Source of the DNA: Wuchereria bancrofti
Taxonomy: Eukaryota; Nematoda; Chromadorea; Rhabditida; Onchocercidae
Assembly (NCBI GenBank): GCA_005281725.1
Contig: SSBO01000001.1
Span: 686,956 to 750,955, forward strand
Reading direction: 5' to 3'
DNA: 64,000 nt
Part shown: piece by piece, positions 23,401-36,236 of the stretch
How the letters are laid out: each line of letters begins with the position of its first letter
Numbering within the stretch: position 1 is the first letter of the stretch
Made by a program: the position numbers and the translations under genes
Notes under the pieces: model-generated
Told to the model about the DNA's origin: nothing
What the model saw: the letters and a program-made list of their open reading frames with translations, nothing else
Databases searched by the model: none

Positions 23401-25618
23401 TACTCGTAAACTAATTACATAAATATAAGAATGTAATGAAGTGAGTAATAAATTTAAAAAAAAAAATTTCATTAAGCAAGTTTCACAATTTATTTCAATC
23501 ATTAAATTTTCTCCTTCATTACACATTTCATTTTAACTTTTTTTTTTCGATTGATAAAACTTCAGAAAATTGTCACATGAATATAATTAATAATTAATAT
23601 TATATAAGTATATCGTCTTATCGATCGAATTTCAAAAAGTTGAAAAGATGCAAATTATATTTACATTGAAAAATCAAAAACAATTTGTATATTGAAACGT
23701 AATAATCATTAAAATTTGAAATAATTTTAATTATTAAAGGAAATTGTAAAATTGTGAATTTATATTTTAAGTTTAATTCATTCTAATTAGTGATGCAACA
23801 AAGTGATAAGTAAGAATAGTTCATAATTGTAATGATTTATTAGAGAATTATCTAAGTTTTAATTTGATAATTATTTGATTAAAATTACTTCATACATAAT
23901 ATAGAAAGCATTTAATTAATAGTTGCAAGCATTTATAGGAAGTATAATTTAAATAAAGTAATATGAAATTTTAAGAGGCAAATTTTAACCTTTATGAAAC
24001 TTCTAGAAGATTTTTTTTTTTTTGAGATCTTTTAGACAAAACAAAATAATCATAATTAAAAAATGAAAACTGAAATAATTTAAATTTGTTACATGTTTAC
24101 GCTTAGTAAAAAATGAATGTTTATTATGGCGATAGATATATTTATTATTAGTTTTTAAACAATTTAAAAAGATAATTTAATCATTTAATGTTAAGCAAAA
24201 TAATAAAGCAAAAGAAAAATGAAATGTTAAATTTTTCAAAGTGCTTAATTTACATATCTTATAAATTATTTTATTATATTACTTCTGCTATCATTTTACT
24301 ATTCTTATTAGCAAAAAAAAAAATCGCTTAAATTATACTACAAATTAAAAATTGCATATTTTTCACTTAAAAATAAATATACGAATTGATATAAAAATTT
24401 AACAATTGGTTTAAATTTATTAAAAATAAATTAGTTTAAATGTAGTAAAGTTAAATCTTTTTTTAATGACATCAATAAGTATTAGTTAAAATGTACGAGA
24501 AAAAAGAACTATTTTTAAAAGAATAAAAATGACAAAAATTTTAGAAAAACTAGTTGTAACTTACTTATTTTTAATGATTAATTAAAATTATAAATATTAG
24601 TGGCATCATATCAGTGCTAAAAAAGGGAAGAAAAATGTCGTAGTTGCTAGTTTGAAATTTGAAATAAAATTTTAACACTATCCTTACAGTGTTACAAAAT
24701 TTATTTTTATACTAAATATTTCTCGTCAAAAAATCAACTTAATTTAAAAGGAAAAAAAAATTTTTTTTGCGTTTGTGATTTTTTATTTTAGAAAAAATTC
24801 AAATAATTTTGTTTGATTTTTATAGAAATTAAACTCGAAATGATAAATAGCTGTTATGTATGGTTCAAAATACAATTTTCACTATAAGTTAACCGATTTT
24901 CGTTTTTTTTTTTAAATTCACTTTAAACCTTACAAATTTTGCATATTTACAATTTACTCTTTTCACATCGTACATTTTGCAATATCTTCTTTAGCTACAG
25001 TAATATTTACGAATAAAATTATTAAATTGAAAATTTTTAAAAGAATTAATTAATTTAATTATTACAGTTTAAATTTCCAAAAAAAAAATAAAATATTTAG
25101 ATGCGCATTAGAATACTTAAAGTTCTCATACATCGTATTTTCAAGTGTTATTCATCATTCTAATAGCTTAACAGATATAATAAATTGAAATCATTTTCAA
25201 AAATTTGAATTTTATAAAATGTTCATTTATAGTAATTAAATTTGAAACTATTATTGCTGTAAAATTAATTTCAATAAGGAGTGGAAAATTTTTACAATTA
25301 CTATTGCTATATAAAATTTAGCGCATAAATATATTTCAATTATTAGCAACTGTTATTTTAAAAAATTTCAATTTAGAATTTTTACCTACCTGCTTATTTT
25401 CTTTTTCTATCAACTTATCTGTTTATTTTAACAATAAGATTAAACGTAAAATAATATTTATTTTTCTTGAATGTCAAATTTCTTCTTTATTTCACATTTA
25501 ATTTCATTATCCCTTTATTTCAGAATTGCTTTTGAAATATATTTATATATATTTCAAATATATACGCATACACAGACACGAACGAATTTTTCTTTTGATG
25601 TTTGCCGACTTAGACACC

Positions 25619-25641
25619 ACACACACACACACACATATATA
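25619..25641. repeat. (AC)n microsatellite
   Basis: About nine AC units followed by ATATAT. Confidence 0.85.
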
Positions 25642-27410
25642 CGTAGAGACAGACAGATCAGGGAACTACTATCCTAATATCTCAATATTTTGCTAATATT
25701 CTAAATGCGGTTCAGAGCGTCACCTTTAATTTGTGTAAAACCATTTCAATTATCTTATTCCTTCTTTAATTAAAATTTTTACATCTCTTTTCAACTTAGC
25801 TTTAATTAATGAGAAGCATTATTTATCCTTCTTAGCTTATTGTTTCATGATTACCAAAAAGGTATGAAAAGGTAAGATGAATTAAATCTGATTAAATATT
25901 CTCAATTAAATCAATTTTGCCATATATAGGCATCGTTTTTTTTTTTGGATAAACTTATGTGATAAGTAATTTTACTTTACTCTTTTCTAAAAAAAAAAAG
26001 AAAAAGAAAAGAAAAATATTAATATATTCAGTTAATTATTATTCATATCATATAAATTTTACTATTTTAAGCTTATTTTTGAAATTTATTCACTTGGATA
26101 AAAGAAAATAAGCAAACAGATATGAAATTAGCGTCTGGAGATTTCTTTTTTAAATGAACCAGTTATAATTTCATTTAATGATGATTTTTTCCTTTTTTTT
26201 TGACGTATACATTTAAAAAGAAACCTTTAATTTATTAAAAAACAAAAAAAAAAAGTAAAAAGTTAATTTACGTTATTTCAACAAAATTAATGGAGAAATT
26301 TTCGACAAAAATAGTCAAAAGCTATTTATCAAAAATTTCAAGCATCATCTTAAGTTAAATGTCAATTAGTTGTGCAAAAAACTTTTTCTGAAATTTATAT
26401 TAGACTTTTAATATTTTCAATAAGAAATAATTGGAAAGAATAAAGCTTTGAAAATTTAAAAGGGAACAGAATTGAGTTGAAAGAGAGTTTCATTAAATCC
26501 ATTTTTAAATTTCTGGTCAAATTAAGATTAATGCATGTTTATTCATTTTCTTTTGTGCGTATTCAAGATTCACAATTCTAGGAATTTTGGAATTACCTTT
26601 TCTTAAATTTAGTTTTTTTCTTTTGAATCATCTGTCTAAATTTTCACAATTTAATTAACTAGTGTTTTCCTCTTGATAAGATCACTTAAGTTAATTCCAT
26701 TTTATTACTGACTACTATGATTGACAATATATTTCAATTGATTATCTCTTCCGCTACTATTGTTATTATCTTATAGCAAATGATAATTTCAAAAAATTAA
26801 GCTTCAAATATTTGAAATTATTCAAAAATGAAAGCTTATACTTAGTCTATAATTGCTAAATGAATGAAATGATTTATAAATTTTAACTCATTCTATTAAA
26901 ATTAGAAATTTATTTTGTATTGCAATAATACATGCATGCATGCATACAGATATGTTTTTGAAAAAAAAAAATTAAAACAAAAATTAAAAGGTAACTAAGA
27001 GAGGAACATTTTCTCAAAATGTTTTACGGTGATTTATGCTCACATTATTGCCAGAAGAGTAATAGTCCATCGATTCCTACTTTATCAACCCACTAATAAC
27101 ATAGAGTTCTCTTCTCTCTCTCTCTCTCTCCCTTTCTTCATACCTTTCTCTTTTAGATTTTACTATTTATGTGGCTCTGTCCTCATTAAACTTGTCTTGT
27201 TTTTCTATTTCTTATTTAAAAAATAAACAAAAATCTTTTTTTTTTAAATTTCACTTTCATTCTTATAGCTTTTATATTTATCCAAAAATATTTAAATACT
27301 AAATTTACTTAAAAATATCATTGCTTAACTTCTTACTAATATTATATGAAATTTTCATCTAATTTTATTGATATCTATGCGTTAACACATTACAGTACAC
27401 TTTAATGTTT

Positions 27411-27530
27411 AATTAAACTAATGAAAAATAATGTTAAAATGATTTAATTAGTAAAAATAATTTAATATTCAATTAAACTAGTAAAAAACAATGTTAAAAA
27501 AATTTAATTAATAAAAATAATTTAATATTC
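27411..27530. repeat. 60-bp tandem duplication, two copies
   Basis: The block at 27411-27470 starting AATTAAACTAATGAAAAATA repeats at 27471-27530 with exact 60-base register, a handful of substitutions and no indels. Confidence 0.85.
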
Positions 27531-27969
27531 TTTCATTATTTCCATTAAATTTTTATTTAAATTTTGCACTACTATCTTAAAAATTTATGCATACATTTCA
27601 TAATGAATTTGTTTGTTAACAATATTCTTAGCTTATCATAATTTTTAATTAATTAATCTTAATATTTATTAACAAAATAATTTGTTGCATTTTGTTACTT
27701 ATATAAATTTATTTAAATAATATACATTATGTATTTCTTTTGTTACTTGTTTAAAATTTATTGAAACAAAATAATTTAAATTTGTTTCAATAATATACAT
27801 CTATTTTTTTCTCCTTTTTTTGTTCCTTATTTGATTAAATTTTGAAACAAGAAAAATTTTAAAAAATAATAAGAAAGATTTTTAATCATATTTAATTTAA
27901 ATGGAATATTTTTAAGATTAAATAATATTTTTTTTTACTTTTTATGAATTAAAATACTTCAACTTCTAG

Positions 27970-28114
27970 GAATTTACATGTACTAAGGATGAAATTTATG
28001 TTGCTGTTAGGAATGAGAAATTGGGGTACACTGTGATATATGGCATATTTAATGTCATAAAAGCAATTAGGAGAAAGAAATGGAAGATATCGATGAAAAT
28101 TCAAACCAATACCT

Positions 28115-28150
<36 letters not shown>
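27970..28150 (+). other. Open frame ending in a 35-base A tract (possible retroposed fragment)
   Basis: A 48-codon stretch without stops (starting EFTCTKDEIYVAVRN, ending MKIQTNTS) follows an acceptor-like ACTTCTAG and runs into A35 at 28116-28150, the longest A homopolymer in the window. The arrangement resembles a retroposed 3' end with its poly(A) tail, but no AATAAA precedes the tail and no target-site duplication was found. An open frame this long occurs by chance here, so this is tentative. Confidence 0.2.
28116..28150. repeat. A homopolymer, 35 bases
   Basis: The longest mononucleotide run in the window; its true length may be uncertain, as homopolymers are prone to sequencing error. 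Confidence 0.9.
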
Positions 28151-28152
<2 letters not shown>

Positions 28153-28599
28153 CTTCCGTATCTTTAATTGCATTAAAAAAAAAAGAAGAGAGAGATTGTA
28201 GTAGAATTGTTATACGATTATTACTTAGCTAAAAAATTTTTAGTATTTTAATTTTTATAAATTTTGCTTCTTTTTTTACTTAGAATACAATTTTTTTTTT
28301 TTAGAAAAAAGAATTTTTTCTTTTTTTTGTTATCATTCAAATGATTATATTTGCTTTTAAATTTAAGTTAATTTGGAAAATGTATGAATTAAAATTGAAT
28401 TGAAATTACAAAATAATAAATAGTGATTTTGAATTTTTTCAATTTATACAGTTAAAACTATGTGAAATATTATTGTTAAGCGTTTGAAACGATTTTAGCC
28501 TTCTCTTAAATCATTTCAACCAATAGATTTAAAAATAAACATTTCAATCATTACACCACCCTCTTTCAACTATGTACGATATGTGTTATCACAAAATCA

Positions 28600-28683
28600 A
28601 TTTTCATCTTTACAAATCTCACTTAATTATTCATCTTATAATCCCACTAATTTCATCTTTACAATCTCACTTCATTATTTATA
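28600..28683. repeat. Short two-copy repeat with TTTCATCTTTACAA
   Basis: TTTTCATCTTTACAAATCTC (from 28601) and ATTTCATCTTTACAATCTCA (from 28650) are near-identical 33-35-base copies, separated by a few bases. Confidence 0.6.
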
Positions 28684-30324
28684 GCACTTGAATTATTTGA
28701 TATATTAAATTTTAATTTTAAACTTTTCGATAAAGTGTTGCTTATTGACACAACTTTATCGTAACCCATTAAACTGACTGATGCTAATATTTAACGAATC
28801 TACAAAAAAAAAAAAAAACATTTCCGATAATTTTCGGCGAATATTTGAAATTATATTTTTAATTTTATATGCGAGTTTTTTCACAATGTTAATTTGAAAT
28901 ATTTTTATAAATGAAATATTATTATATAATATGTGCGTCTAGTTAAAATTATGCAAAAATTAATTTTAGGTAAAAAATTTTGATATATTAAAAAATTGCA
29001 ATTAACTTAAATTGTTTAATATCATTGACTAAAAAATTCTAATTAGATAATACACATAGTGATAATTTGAAATTTTGCTGAAATTAATTTTTTTCTAATA
29101 ACTTTATATTATTAGTAGTGTCAAATTTTTTTATGAAAAATAAAAAACAAACGAAAAACATAAATCCATGATAACTTATTTTTGCGATTAAAAAAAAAAT
29201 CAAAAATCAATGAATGATTATCAAATGAATATCTTGTTTACATCTGTTGTCATCTGCCATAACAAAAATCGGTTAACTCTAATATACAATTGCATTTCAA
29301 GGTCAATAATTTTGAAAAAAAAAAAAAAAAGATTAGGATGAATAAAAAAGAGAAGTGAAAAAATTTTGTTATGTTGCCAATAATGCTATCTCTTTTTTTT
29401 TCAAATAAACTTTAACCTTTTAGATATTTGTAAATTACCAATTTTATAAGTTTCATTTAACAATTCAAATAAATTCATTCCAAAGATGTGTCAATGTCAA
29501 TGTAACAATGTTAGTAATTAATCTTACCTTTCATTGATAAATTGTCATATCACAAAAGTACAAGCAAGTTACACTGATTTTTGAACTGTAATTGGAAAAA
29601 TAGTATGATGAGAGAAGAGAATGAGGAAGTAAGTATATTAATCAAATTTAAAAAACTTATTTTTGCCACTTACAACTTTGTTGTTGTTTTTTCTTCTTTT
29701 TTTTGCTTCATGATAAAATTATAATTATCATTAAGATTTATTAAATAATTTAAAATATTTAAATAGTCATTTTCTTTAAGCTAAAATATTTTCCTCTTTT
29801 TGCTTTTTTTATTAATATTTGATAAAAATTTTTATTTATTAAAAAGCATTTTATTATTACTTTTAATTTGACTTACTAAATTAATTCACGAAAAGATTTT
29901 ATTCTAATACTAAATTATATGATTGCTAATATCATCATAATTTGATTCATTTATTTTAAAATATATAAATTCCTTTTTATTTGAGTTCATTTTTTAAATC
30001 TTATCAAAAATTATATAGCAAACTTAAAAAAAAGAAAAAAAAAGCGGAAGAAGGAAAAAACACTTACCTTTTTTATGATCGTTCAATTCAATATATAATC
30101 TTCGTCGTTTCAAAAAAAAAAAAAGAAAACATTCCAATATTTGATATTGATGAAAAAGTGTTTAGAGGAAAAAAAGAAAAAGGAAACAATTCAATTTATA
30201 AATTTTTTAATATATTTTAAATGACAAAAATAAATCTTTTGTAATCATCAACTTTTTTCACTATGAAATTATCAACCAATGAAAATGAAGCAAATAATCA
30301 GTGATGATAATATTATCCTACGAC

Positions 30325-30367
30325 TAAATTATCGTTAACATTTACAACTGATGTTAACGATAATTTA
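30325..30367. repeat. Perfect 17-bp inverted repeat
   Basis: TAAATTATCGTTAACAT (30325-30341) and ATGTTAACGATAATTTA (30351-30367) are exact reverse complements around a 9-base spacer. Each arm holds the palindrome GTTAAC. This is the longest perfect hairpin I noticed in the window. Confidence 0.75.
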
Positions 30368-32687
30368 ATAAATGATTATTAATGATGATAATGATGATGA
30401 TGATGATAAGATAATAATAACAATGATGAGGTGCTAGTAGTGTTGTTGAAAGTGTGTTGATTTGCTGCTGTTCGAGTGTGAAAATTGTACGTTCCAAATT
30501 GCTGCTACTTTCCTGCTCTTGTTGTCCCGTTGGGTACGACGTGTATGTCTGATGTATGTGGCTGTCTGTCTGTGTGTGTGTGTGTGCTTCTATTACCGTA
30601 ATACTATCTTTAGAAAGATCAAAGAGAAAATGCCGACACCCGTTGTTTGTGATAAATTTCCCTTTTCCGAATGATACGACACATGCGCACCCACCTATTC
30701 AGTGCAAATAGACATTCTAGGCGTATAGATGCAGATATTTTTTTTGACTATTTTTTTTTCTTTTTTTTGAAATTCGAATGTAATATAACTTAAATGTCCT
30801 TATTTTCTTTATTTCTTTTTTTTTAAATCTTTTTTTTAATTAAAATACAAACATATTTTTGTGATAAAAATTTAACAAAAAAAAAAGAAAGAATTGTTGA
30901 TTGAATAAGTGTTAAATTTTTTTGATAAGCTTAGCATGGATGACGTCAAACTGAAATTTAAAGTGTAAATTTAAAAGTTAAGACTTGCTACAGCAAAAGT
31001 GAAGTAAGAGAAGTTTTAGAGTAAACAAAAGCAAACGAATGCCTCAAAGGCAGAAAAAGAATATACGATTGGTTAGTGTTAGTATCAAATTGCGAAAGAT
31101 AATTAAAAGTTTTAGGTTGTCTGAAAAATTTTGTTTTATCTAACTAATCAGTTGCTAATTTTCAAATTTATGAATTTTTCAAATATAGAATGATTACAAG
31201 TGAAAGTTAAAAAATTGTGCTTATTAGCTAATTCAATTAGCATTATAAAAAAAATGAAAAAGAAAAGATTGGAAGTTCGCGATTATTTAAGAACTTATTT
31301 AAGTTTTGTATTCTTTTTTCTTGTTTGATATAACAAATGGAATGAATTAATTAAATCATTAAAATATTTTAGGTATTCTTAAACATAACATTTTCAAACT
31401 TTTCATATTTACAAATTAATTTACTCCCAGCCCTAAAAAAATGAATGTTACATATTAATAATTTCAAAATAGTTCGAACATCAATAATTTACGGAATAAA
31501 TTTTCTATGTAGTATTCCACTTTCAAGCAAAATGTAAATAACATTTTAAATTAATAAGCTTCAATGGAATAATAGTTGCAAACAATTAAACTGAAAAATT
31601 TCCAACTTTATGTGTGATAAATGATAGCATAGTTAGGTATGATAAGCTTTGATAATGAATGATAAGCACTGAAAAATGATAATTGTATTTGCGAATTTGT
31701 TATCTTCTAGAAGGTGACAATCTCCCTTTTCTTATCAGATATTTTATTGGAAAAGTATTTTCATGTAATACAATTTTCTAACGATTTAAATGACGAATCT
31801 ATTTTTAGAAAGGAAAAGAATTTTTTTTTTTCAAATATTTGTTAAACATTCAAATGTATTATGAATGTTTTTAAATGATTATTTTCAGATGTTTAGAAAA
31901 ATTGCTCTAAGTTTGGCTGAAAATTATTTAAAATTTTTGAAAAAAGATTTAAAAAGCAATAAGATATTTAGTTGCATATCTTATAGATATTTAAAATAGT
32001 TCAGTGAATAGTATAATCATTATCTATCATTTTTACTAATTATCATTTTTCATAATTAACATTATCATTATTCATCACTTTCATAGCTAACAACTATTGA
32101 TAAGTGTGATAATATCTTTCTAGTTTGACTCTCCAAATTTAATGAATTATGATTGAATTGATCTGTCATATCAAAAAAAATTGTCAATTTTTCAACTGCT
32201 CATTTAATGAATGTTATTTCTCCTAAACTTCAATCTTTGTTAATCAAATTTTTGCCAATTTTATCAGTTAATTTTATCATTAACTGATAATAATTAAATA
32301 CTTTTAATCATATTCATTACTAATACATTATTTTTTGGATTGAATTTTTGAAAATATTTTAAACTTACAAGAAAATAAAAATTTTTGAAATAACTTCCCA
32401 TCAATATGCTAAGTTTTATTAAATTTCAAAATTTTCGTTTTTTTTTTAAAAAAAAGGAGAACGTTGATAAGATGATCATTGCATATATATTATATTTGAC
32501 CAAATTTATTTTTTTTTTTTCGATTACTCTATTTTTGATTTTTTTATTTCTGATAATACTGACAAAATGAGGTTTGTGAATGGCGGTGACAGTGATGGGA
32601 TGGTTGACGAAAATGGGAATAATAACTGACGTTTTTATGAGCTGTTAAAATGCGATAACAAATGGGAATAATGTACTGACGCTGATA

Positions 32688-33070
32688 ACTACTACTACTA
32701 CTACAATTATTACTACTACAATTACTACTACTACTACTACAATTACTACTACTACAATTATTACTACTACTACAATTACTACTATTATGCTACTGCTACT
32801 ATAATTACTATTACTACTACCACTACTATGCTATTGCTACTACAATTACTATTACTACTACATTTACTATTCACTACTACTACAACTAATACTTTTAATA
32901 CTGCAACTACTGCCTCATACTATTGCTACTATAATTACTACTACTACTACCACAATTACTACTATTGCTACAATTACTGCTAATGCTACTACTCTATTGC
33001 TATTACATTATTATATTGCTACTATAACAACAACAATAACTACTACTACTGCTACAATTAATACCACTAC
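32688..33070. repeat. Long imperfect ACT/TAC trinucleotide repeat
   Basis: About 380 bases dominated by ACT units interrupted by AATT, ATT and GCT variants. It is one of the longest simple-sequence tracts in the window and lies just downstream of the candidate small gene ending at 33244. Confidence 0.9.
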
Positions 33071-33243
33071 TGTTTTCTTTCCAATATGATCATATAAAAA
33101 TGATTTGATGTTATCAGTCCTATTAAAAAAAAAAAAAACCTTCATCCTAAAATTATCATTTCATAAAAAAAAAGAATTATCATTTCACAAATTTCATTAA
33201 AATAAATTAATCATTAAGACTATTTTGATCTCATATTTATTTA

Positions 33244-33407
33244 TTAGAATCTTTCAAATGTCGCGCATTGATAGAGTTTGTAAGTGATAGAATAGGTCGG
33301 AGACCACCTTTGAGATGTTAACGATGATGATGTGGAACGCCATATTTGTCGCTTAGCATCAAAAGAAGTTTTTCGTTGACGACAAGAATATTGTCGTACC
33401 TCTTCAT
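33244..33407 (-). CDS. Candidate 3' exon of an unrecognised small gene
   Basis: On the minus strand an acceptor-like TTAAATTTAG (AG at 33409-33408) is followed by 53 codons and TAA. The stop runs straight into AATAAA (TAATAAATAAATATG), which suits a nematode 3' end. The peptide begins EEVRQYSCRQRKTSFDAKRQ and ends YKLYQCATFERF; it is not low-complexity, unlike most open frames here. It enters with two bases (AT), fitting the single base left by the candidate exon ending at 34132. No family is recognised. A 62-codon open frame is within chance expectation for a window like this, so the support is the phase match plus the poly(A) signal. Confidence 0.3.
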
Positions 33408-34131
33408 CTAAATTTAACAAAAGATACATGGAATATAGAAGATATACATATTGTAAAGAACTATAAGCATACGTCGATAATCAAATAAACAACAAAATTA
33501 TTTCAGTTTTAAATAAAAAATAAAAAAAAATTTTTAAAAATTCATAACCAAAAAAAAAGCGAGAAAAAATTGGTTTACAAATTATATTTTCATATAACAT
33601 TTATGCAATAAAAAAATTTATCAGAAATGAAAAGAAGTAACATTTTCAAATGTATCATTTCATTTCATTTAAATTCTACTTCATTTAAATTATTCTTTTC
33701 TTATTTTGAACTATTTCAATTATTAATATATATTTACATTGATGATAATAGTTATATGAGATGGATTGATTGTATTAATTTTTATCTAAGATATTTCAAT
33801 TCTTTTTTTTTCTTTGATTAAATAATTTAATTCATTCATTAATAAACTTTTTAAATTGGATATACACCTAACGTCTTTCTCTTCCTCTCTCTCTAAGAGA
33901 AACATATGAATAGTAACTGAAAAGAAGCACAATGTAAAAAGTTTAATGAAAGAAAAAAAATTGCTAAAGTGATATGGTAAAATAATAAAATAAAGGAGTA
34001 AGAAGAACGGAAGTGCGGGAAATGCGGGGATTTTGAGCGATTTAGTATTATTGTTTTCATATTCTTAATAATCTTATAATCATTTATTTCAAACAAAAAA
34101 AAAAAAAGAAAAAAGAAAAAAAAAGAAATAC

Positions 34132-34201
34132 CTGCTTTATCACAAAGCAAATGTGTGATAGGATAGAACATTTGTAAATGAACAAACCTGAAATGTTTCA
34201 T
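34132..34201 (-). CDS. Candidate 5' exon of the same unrecognised small gene
   Basis: The open frame starts MKHFRFVHLQMFYPITHLL and reaches CDKA before a donor GCAG|GTATTT (donor at 34131). It leaves one base, and joining to 33407 gives Ala-Asp in frame for a 77-residue product. Inside it ACATTTCAG (AG at 34189-34188) resembles a trans-splice acceptor. If used, the start becomes the Met of MFYPITHLL and the product 67 residues. If instead that site is a cis acceptor, further 5' exons exist that I cannot identify. The hydrophobic start could be a weak signal peptide. After the donor the frame runs into a T-rich tract, as expected for an intron. Confidence 0.27.
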
Positions 34202-34322
34202 CTCACCGATTCAATCAAATTCTTTTCTTTCTTTCTTTCTTTTTTCACCTCTTCTCTCTCCTTCTCCTCCTCTTCCTCTCATCTGAATAGCATTAAGATT
34301 AAATTCGATGAAATAGCATGCT

Positions 34323-34381
34323 AATTTACTTTGTATCAAAAAATGATGTCAGCTTATTGCTGACATACAATAAAGTAAATT
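34323..34381. repeat. Imperfect hairpin of about 60 bases
   Basis: ATGTCAGC (34346-34353) and GCTGACAT (34359-34366) form a stem around TTATT. Outer arms AATTTACTTT (34323-34332) and AAAGTAAATT (34372-34381) also pair perfectly. The left side has about eight extra bases between inner and outer stems. The size is in the range of a short miRNA-like precursor or a tiny inverted-repeat element; the asymmetric bulge argues against a canonical miRNA. Confidence 0.5.
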
Positions 34382-36235
34382 TATGATTAAATAGAAATTT
34401 GAATACAAAAAATTAACTCTTTGAAAACAACATTTAATTTTTTGTTTAATCGAATTATTAAATTCATATATCTGAGATTTTTTTTTTTTTGTTAGCAAGT
34501 AAATAATTACTAAATGCTGGATAGATATTTCATGCTATCAAGTTTTAATTTTAAAAAATACTTTACGTTTTTCTTAAATTTTTTAAGTCATATTGTTAGA
34601 GTTAACCTTGATTAAACAGATATGATAACAATGAGATAAATATAAATTATCTAATTTTACTGTAAAAAAAAGGTAGCGATAGAGGTATATTAATTATAGC
34701 TGTTACATTATTTTTATCAATTATCTAACTTCTATCAATACTTAAAATGAAAGTATTTGATTAAGTGAAGGAAAAGAGAAAAAACGTGAAAACCGTAAGC
34801 TAAATTCACGTGTGACAAATAAATTATGCATTTCGTTCACTTTACCTAAATTTATTTGACAATTATAACATTTTATTATAACATAAGTTTACGATTACAT
34901 TTTTTTTTTTATTTAAGTTATACAAAAAATAACTTTATGTTACTTTTTTAGTCCTATTTTCATTGAAATTATCTAAACAGTCATATCATACTGAAATTAC
35001 TCTGTATGTTTTCTCTTTTTTTTTTTGTTATTAAAAAATTTTTAACTTATTCAAATGATTTCATTGAAAATATTTTAGTATAAATTAGCAAATAAGTCTA
35101 AGTGAAATGTGAGTGAAATTTTAACAATGTTTTTACCAATGAATTAATTATTGTAATCAGAACTGAAATAGATTAATCATTTTAAATATTAATTCAATCA
35201 TTGATTTTAACTAAAATAATTCATAATACTAAATTAAAAGAATTTTAAAAGCTTTAAAATTTTAGTATACAATTTTAATCTTATACATGAATTAATTGAG
35301 TGACATAAGGATTTTCGAATTTCTTTTAAATTTCAAACTCTAGAGTAATTCTTAATCAAACTTAATGAAAAATTTAGTTCGTATTTAATTATTTAAACAT
35401 GTTATAAGATCTATCGTATATCAGATGATATTGAAATGATAAATATTGAAACAATAAATAGATTTGAACAGTAATCTTTTCAATGCATAATTTTTATTCA
35501 TAAAATTATTCTATTTCTATTAATCGTTTCAATTATTAGAAATAAAAATAAATTTTGATGTTCAAATAAAGTGAAATGTGGTAAAAAAAAATGTGGAAAT
35601 TGTAGAACAGCATAATTTCATTGATATAATTTATCAATTTGAGAAAGTTTGTTCTATCTTGACAATTACTTAAATCGAAGTGATAACTGTTAACAGTGAT
35701 TACTGCTAATTGATTAAATTATTCAAATCAATTATTGATCATAAATTGATATTTAATTTTGTACCTTACAAGTTATTAGTAGAATTAATTTTTTTAACTA
35801 ATTCAATAATAGATTTTAATCAAATTTATGATTATAATGAAATTTAAGAGTTGGGAATAAATTTCATTTTAAATGAATTAGTTAACAGCTAAGGAATTCT
35901 ATAAAAATTTGTGAATAAGATTATTTTAAAAAAAAAAATGCATCACACTGAAATGTAATAAATTATTGGTTGACATTTTTAATAAAAAAAAAGTGATAAA
36001 ATGAGAAAATAAGTAAATAATAGAAAGAAATTACTATTTTCTTCCTTATTAATCATTATTAATATGTTAATCAAAAAATTTTTTTCCTTTTTCAAAACGC
36101 AAATATTATTTCAGTGATTTATTTTATAGTGCAAATAAATTAAAACGAAATTTGTTTTTTCCTTTTTAGATTTTATTAGAATTGAAATTAAAAAACTAAT
36201 TTCAAAAAGCATGACAAAATTGATTTCGAATTCTT

Positions 36236-36236
36236 N
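36236..36236. other. Ambiguous base
   Basis: A single 'n' inside a T homopolymer. It probably marks an unresolved homopolymer length or a polished join. Confidence 0.95.

Larger units (their letters stand above)
12991..27410. other. Gene desert, segment 2
   Basis: A+T-rich with strong purine and pyrimidine strand-asymmetric tracts at about 13130-14000. More complex islands occur at 18000-18230 (open on the minus strand but without ATG or convincing splice sites) and 19030-19200. Short TATC/CATC tetranucleotides lie at 22120-22150, and ATGC repeats at about 26932-26946. No gene is supported. Confidence 0.6.
28151..33243. other. Gene desert, segment 3
   Basis: A+T-rich. A higher-complexity island at 30430-30720 includes GT units and sequence such as TGCCGACACCCGTTG; its open frames have no good start and are not called. 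No gene is supported. Confidence 0.6.
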
